Shown: piece after piece, positions 58,840 to 64,000 of the stretch | Layout of the letters: every line of letters starts with the position of its first letter | How positions within the stretch are numbered: the first letter of the stretch is position 1 | NCBI GenBank assembly: GCA_014526335.1 | Contig: JACTAT010000032.1 | Coordinates: 3,920,662 to 3,984,661 of the forward strand | DNA: 64,000 nt | Origin: Chrysaora quinquecirrha | Taxonomy: Eukaryota; Cnidaria; Scyphozoa; Semaeostomeae; Pelagiidae | Direction: 5' to 3' | Translations under genes and position numbers: made by a program | Notes under the pieces: model-generated | What the model saw: the letters and a program-made list of their open reading frames with translations, nothing else | What the model was told of the DNA's origin: nothing | Database searches by the model: none

Positions 58840-61800
58840 TCACACTTGAATTCCCCACTGCTTGTATGTTCCATCGTCTTGCAATAAAGGCACACGCTGG
58901 GTGAATTCATCTTCACATGCCATTCTGATTCTCTCGCACGTTGCTGGTGCATCAAGCCGGAATATTGAGGAAAACCCACGTTCTTTTCTTGCTGCAATGA
59001 TTGCATCTTTGATTGCGAAAAACACTGATGAAGCGAGGAACAGGGGTGGTTCACCAATCCCCTTTGAAGAGTAAACTGCATGTGGATTCGACGATCCTGT
59101 ATTTAGAATTAAAGGAATATTCAAATAGCTACAACAAATGAAAGCAATACTGAATAGCTATAAAAATGAGAACAAAACTCAATAGTAGGAATTGGATTGT
59201 TGGCAGGTAATCTCAATTCTATTTTGAACTTTAACAGCAGAATGGCGACGAGAAGCGTTTGATGTTTAATACGTAAACAGGTACAGAAAGACAGACAAAT
59301 CCAGTGAGAATATTGTGACAACAAATAATTAATTACGGCGTAGCCAGCTCTGTATGATTGACTTTGTAAAACCGACTATGCCGTAATTCACGGTCGCGAC
59401 GTCATTTGATAACGTATTTAAAACCAGCGTGATCGAAAAGTCAAACACCACCCAAAAAGTGAATTCCGCCCTAAAACGTGGAATTGTCTGCAAGGTGATC
59501 CCGCTGCTTCAGGAACGAACATTTCCCACAAAAAACAATAGCTTTAATTGTTTTCCCACAATCCCGCGGTTTCCTTCCTATGTGTGATTTATGTTTGTTG
59601 ACAATGGCTTCTTCCTCGCTGACGGTTACACATGGCCTCGGTTTACAAGAAAAATCGCTTCATTGTGATTATAAAATAAATTTAAATGTTGCTTCTTGAG
59701 CATGTTTGTGTATTGTTTAAAATTTCGATCTTCGCTGCAACCGGCTCTAACAAGGTTGCCTAGGCCATTTGCCTGGAATACTTATTCTCTTGTTGTGTAA
59801 CGGAGTGAGGGAGTTAGTGTCATGTATCAGCTGATTTTTTTTATTTGTTGAAAATTATAGGATTACCTAGATAAAGATTGTCGTGAAAGAAGTCAAGGAA
59901 ATATCTTGCGTCACGACCCAATTATTCCCGTAGAGAATGAATAGGATGCTATGCCGTAATTACTCTTGGGATTGTCACAATATTGCCACTGGATTTCTTC
60001 TGTCTTTCTCTATTGGTGTAGATTATAAGTTTTGGATGGGAACATTTCGGACAAATTACTTCGAACAAAAACTTTCGGGCACTTTTTTCAGAGTACTTCT
60101 GAAACTTCTGTTTTGCAATTAAACAACAATATTCTCTATTGTTTTATCATAGATTTTGGAAGTTTGGGTCCAGTTATAAAAGGAAACGGTGTCTCAAGCC
60201 GAAGTTACACGAGCAATTCTCTATGACAATCTTCTTTGACAAGTTTCCTTGCTCGTGTATATTGACGAAAGCATCTTTTAAAAATTTTTCCTTTACAAGT
60301 CTTATTTACTCTTGTTAATGGATAGCAAGTTACCTCAAATATTATGGTTATTTAATCTTTAATCTAAGATATTAGAAAAATTGTCAAGTTCACTTGTCAA
60401 GTCATCTACACGAAAAATTTTCGCACATGACAATTTTTTCTATGACAAATGCATTTGTTGAAAAGCTGGCATGTCAAATTTTCAATTGACTTCAAATTGA
60501 CCCCATCTACAGGAGCAAGATACAATTGTCAATTGTCAATGAACAATTGTCATAGAAAAGTTGCTCATATATGAGGGGAATGAAAACAAGAAAATATGTG
60601 ACAAACCTTTAAGAAGCGACACGTTAAACTCGGTAGGAATATCATTAAAACCTGGAATCTTATAAGCTCCAGGACCACGAGTAAAAAGAACACCAGAGGG
60701 AGAGTGAATCATTTGCTCCATTACAAATAAACCATAACCTTGCATGAAAGCACCTTCAATTTGGCCAATGTCAATTGCTGGGTTGAGAGATTGTCCAACA
60801 TCCATTACTATATCAGTTTTCAACACTTGATGATCTCCAGTCAGACAATCAATCTCCACTACACTGCATCCAGCTCCAGGAGAAAAGTAAGAAAACAATC
60901 TACCTGAGTTGGTCTCTATGTTGTAATCCAGATTCGGAGTTGCGTAGAACCCAGTTGCAGACAGACTTACACGTGCAAAGTAAGCTGCCGACACTGCTTC
61001 TTCCCATGTTTTATGTTCCTTACGAAATGGTTCCAGCCTTTTATTGATTTCACAGCAAGCATTGTATATGGCCATTCCATACAGATCTGAGCTCACACTA
61101 GCGGCAGTTGCTGAAGTATTTGGGATTTTATCTGTCGCTGTTTCTAATACATGAATTTTGGAAATGTCGACTTTCAGTGCCTCGCTTGCAACTTGAATCA
61201 TCTTTGTATGCAGGCCTTGTCCCATTTCTGTTCCTCCGTGATTCACAAGAACAGATCCATCGGTATAAACATTAACAAGAGCGCCTAAAAGTGAAGAAAC
61301 TTTTATAAAATTTTGGTTGACTTCAACGGAAGAAGTCTCAAACATGGAGTGGTATACATGTGTCGCCCCGGATTATGAGTTTTATGGGTGTTTTTTTGTG
61401 AAAATAGTCGATTTGAAAAGCTTGGGACTCGCTTTTTTCCAAAACGATAACCCCAGGTCTGAGTTGAAAATTTCAGCAGCAGAATGTGTTGGCACCTAAT
61501 AATTAAGAAATACAATGGTTTCGAGTGAGCTTAGAGATAGGCAAACTCTTATTTTTTAAAAGATTTTCGCCCTGCATACGAGCTGCACGTTTCAGACAAA
61601 TAAACGGAAATAAATAAATAAACAAACAAAACAAAAATGAGTAAAATAAAAACTAGGTAAAAAAAAATGGCCAAAAATGTTTGCATCAAAATGCAATTGA
61701 CATGAATTTTCGTGCCGTTGTGATGCCAGGTACCTGGGCCGCACTTCCCAGGGACTATAGGAGGCTGGGTAAAACAGCATTTTCCTACCAACATTCGTAA

Positions 61801-64000
61801 CCACAACTTTCGGCAAAGGGAGCAACGACCCCGCAAATCTAGGCAACAACCCAGCCTCAAACATGATTCTGCCATAGGACAACATTTACTAGATTGGATT
61901 TGACAGAGTGTGCAGAAAATTACAACCAGGATTGTTTCGAATAATTGCCAGGGCTAGATCCTCGTTTCATCTCAGTGTTTTGAAATCTTTTCAAATCAAA
62001 ATCATAAGGCCTGTTCTTTGTAGAAAGAAAGAGTTTGTTTATTCACTTGGACTCTTTTCAATTAATTTCCATTGTTCTTCCCGCTGAAAGCTTCTCTTTT
62101 GATTAGTGCATTTCGAGCCTCATCTGAGTATAAATTCCACCTCAGTTTAATTGTTCCGGTCTGTTTCTGGTGTTCATACTCTGAGGAGTGTCAACGAAAA
62201 AAGCTTTCGAGTATGCCCAAAAGTGTTTCTGCTGCTTATCAAAATATATGAGCTGGTAGTTACTAGTTGGCAATAGATCTATCGTATCGTAGGTCGACTT
62301 GGGCCTGGCTTAATTAACCCTATCTGGACCGGGGGGCAATAGCCCCCCACCTACATTTCTTTACAAAACTCAAAATGCACGAAACAAAGTTGGGTGAATG
62401 TTCTTGACTTTTCCTAAAAATTATCTGCGGACCTTGTGACGTGGTAGTTTCCATGGTTACTTATGAACCGTTACCATAGCAACCATGTTGAAAATTGTCA
62501 CTTTAGGACCAACGAAATTCGGTCTAATTTCTTTGATGAAATTGATATCTTCATGAAACTTAGGCAATGGGAATCCAATATCAGATGACACTAGATGATA
62601 AACCCTGCTTTTGTGAAATGCATTTGGATTCTACTTTTAGAATATTGCTGACATCAGCATTATTTATCATTTCTGACTCTCTAACGATGCTAATTAAATT
62701 TCTCCTCGCAAATATCAGTGTATTGGTGACTCAGTTCTACTTTTCCATCAGAAGCTACTTCAAGAAACCCATATAAACAAAAATAATGACAGTTTTCTAC
62801 TGCGCATGCGCAGCATTTCTACAGAAAAGTAAGAAATTTTTCAAAAAAGTAGCAAAATGTGTTTAAGTATGTGTTTAACAGTCAACATGGGTTTTCCAAT
62901 AGTTTAGTAGTGATTATCAGTCATATTATTCAAGGTAAAGGTAGAAATGTCAAAAGAGGAAAAGTTATTATTACGTCATTATGACGTCATAATGCATTGG
63001 ATATCAACAAAACTTACAGTTCCAAATAATATGATTACATTGATATTTTGGCCAAATTTCATCCTTCTTGCTCTTCCCAGATGCGAGCTATAAGGTGGGG
63101 CTAATTTAGGTCTGAGGATGCTCAAAAAAGCCCGGTCCAGATAGGGTAAACCCTAATCAAACAGGGGGGAGGGCGTTTTCCACACCCTCAAGCTTTCCTT
63201 GCAAATTTTCTGTTGTATGATGGATGTAGCTAAGCTTCAAAACAAGGCTGACTTTAAACCTATATGTATAAACTAAAATGTGATACAAATGAATCCATAT
63301 AATGATAACAATAGATCACATGACATTGCCATACACGGAAATTGGTCATGCCAAAATCGAGTCAAAACCGCATAAACGCCTATTTTTACCAGGAAAATCT
63401 GATCAGAATCGAGATTCTTTGAAAGGTAATAGAAAATAGTTGCTAGTAACAAAATGCAAGAAAAATTCTGGATTTTTATTGATATTAAAGAAGGTCAATT
63501 TTTGATCATGTATTGATTATATTTTGAGCATGTTTTGATTATGATTTCCGTAATGACGCCATAATATGAGTAAGAGACGCATAATTTACCAAAATTACTC
63601 GTAATACATTACATTGGCCCATGTCTGTGTCAAGTTTCATTGCTCTAGCTTTGCAAGGAAGCAATTTCTGGGTTAAGGAGGTGGAAAACACCTCCTGGCT
63701 ATGTTAGATTACAAAAATGCCCTGTAGGATTAGGGTTAAGATGTACATCATGTGGTGGTGGGAAGTTCTTTCAAACAATCATTAGAATACCCACCTCCCT
63801 GATTCAAATATTTATCGAATGCAATACCAAAGTTAGTTGGTATGATTGAAATTCCTCTTTTCTTCCATTTATTTTCAGCGTTGAACTTCTTGAGTTCCTC
63901 TTTGATTTCATGAAATTGACTTTGCTTCAAGCATTCACTCCAACAATCAATCATAGATGTGCTTTCTATGACCTGATTGCAATGTGTAAGTTGTCCCTTC
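58840..64000 (-). CDS. XDH: Xanthine dehydrogenase (aldehyde-oxidase family), C-terminal exons, 5' partial
   Basis: Three exons are visible in transcript order: 63795-64000 (continues outside), 60607-61284 and 58840-59096, with phase-1 junctions. They encode the molybdenum-cofactor half of a xanthine dehydrogenase or aldehyde oxidase: [40 protein letters not shown], then [84 protein letters not shown], and [10 protein letters not shown] with the catalytic Glu. The stop is TGA at 58840. XDH makes urate from hypoxanthine/xanthine in the cytosol. [20 protein letters not shown] favours XDH over aldehyde oxidase. Residues that would decide substrate lie outside the window. Confidence 0.9.
59200..60110. 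repeat. Foldback element in the last XDH intron
   Basis: GAAAGACAGACAAATCCAGT and GAGAATATTGTGACAAC (59286-59325) are mirrored at 59967-60010 (TTGTCACAATATTGCCACTG / GGATTTCTTCTGTCTTTCT). The inner ATTACGGCGTAGC (59333) is mirrored by GCTATGCCGTAAT (59949). Non-coding. Confidence 0.65.
60160..60560. repeat. TGTCAA-rich intronic repeat
   Basis: Many TTGTCAA/TTGACAA words cluster near the XDH exon boundary (60220-60560), including CAATTGTCAATTGTCAATGA and its partial inverse. ACACGAGCAA at 60207 and TTGCTCGTGT at 60249 form a short inverted pair. Simple-sequence or MITE remnant. Confidence 0.4.
61285..62305. other. XDH intron, no other feature recognised
   Basis: The 61285-63794 intron begins here. 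Several open frames occur but none has splice support or a known fold. Confidence 0.35.
62314..63149. mobile_element. TIR element with TTAACCC ends, about 836 bp
   Basis: TTAACCCTATCTGGACCGGG at 62314 is inverted as GCCCGGTCCAGATAGGGTAA ending at 63149. TTAA precedes the left end (62310-62313). It contains a CATTATGACGTCATAATG palindrome near 62976. Non-coding. Confidence 0.75.
63147..63739. mobile_element. TIR element with TTAACCC ends, about 593 bp, abutting its neighbour
   Basis: TAAACCCTAATCAAACAGGG and GGCGTTTTCCACACCCTC at the left match GAGGTGGAAAACACCTCC and TAGGATTAGGGTTAA at the right in inverse. It shares its left boundary bases with the end of the element at 62314. Confidence 0.7.

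Overview
The window looks like nuclear DNA of an early-branching animal. A cnidarian, probably an anthozoan, is my best guess, but I cannot prove it from sequence alone. The evidence is AT-rich DNA, many short exons with GT-AG splice sites, no operons, and dense decayed transposons: hAT, Penelope-like (PLE) with hammerhead-like motifs, non-LTR LINEs, a Ty3/gypsy scrap and many terminal-inverted-repeat (TIR) elements. Coding exons occupy perhaps a tenth of the 64 kb. Exon models come from reading splice sites and codon phases by eye.

Region 1 (about 17-9141, +): a multi-exon KDZ (Kyakuja-Dileera-Zisupton) transposase gene with a CxC cysteine cluster, apparently intact D-D-E residues and a C-terminal exon resembling a cysteine-protease domain. 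Its 5' end is outside the window. Region 2 (9200-13320): TIR and foldback elements and a 73-bp tandem array. Region 3 (13649-16243, +): a three-exon gene for a coiled-coil protein with a degenerate kinase (pseudokinase) domain. Region 4 (16300-17160): Penelope-like fragments arranged head to head, with a hammerhead-like motif. Region 5 (17191-23685, -): an unrecognised multi-exon gene with a zinc-ribbon-like exon, serine-rich linker exons and an internally duplicated two-exon cassette. Region 6 (25272-30200, +): weakly supported exons of another unknown gene with a His/Glu/Lys repeat.

Region 7 (26900-35200): mostly repeats, including a 1.59-kb hAT element with a perfect 8-bp target duplication and TTAACCC-ended elements. 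Region 8 (36484-58650): a cluster of three secreted fibrinogen-related-domain (FReD) genes. One is on the minus strand, with a palindromic insertion in its intron. Two are on the plus strand in consecutive tandem duplication units of about 5.7 and 6.5 kb. Only the first plus-strand copy (46670-47984) is intact; each of the other two has a 1-nt deletion. All three share promoter-proximal sequence. Each tandem unit also carries a decayed LINE reverse transcriptase. Region 9 (58840-64000, -): the last three exons of a xanthine dehydrogenase/aldehyde-oxidase-family gene, probably XDH, with TIR elements in its introns; the 5' part is outside the window.

The genes do not form one pathway. The most notable items are the KDZ transposase with its protease-like tail, the recently duplicated FReD cluster, the pseudokinase, and the hammerhead-like motifs in the Penelope fragments.
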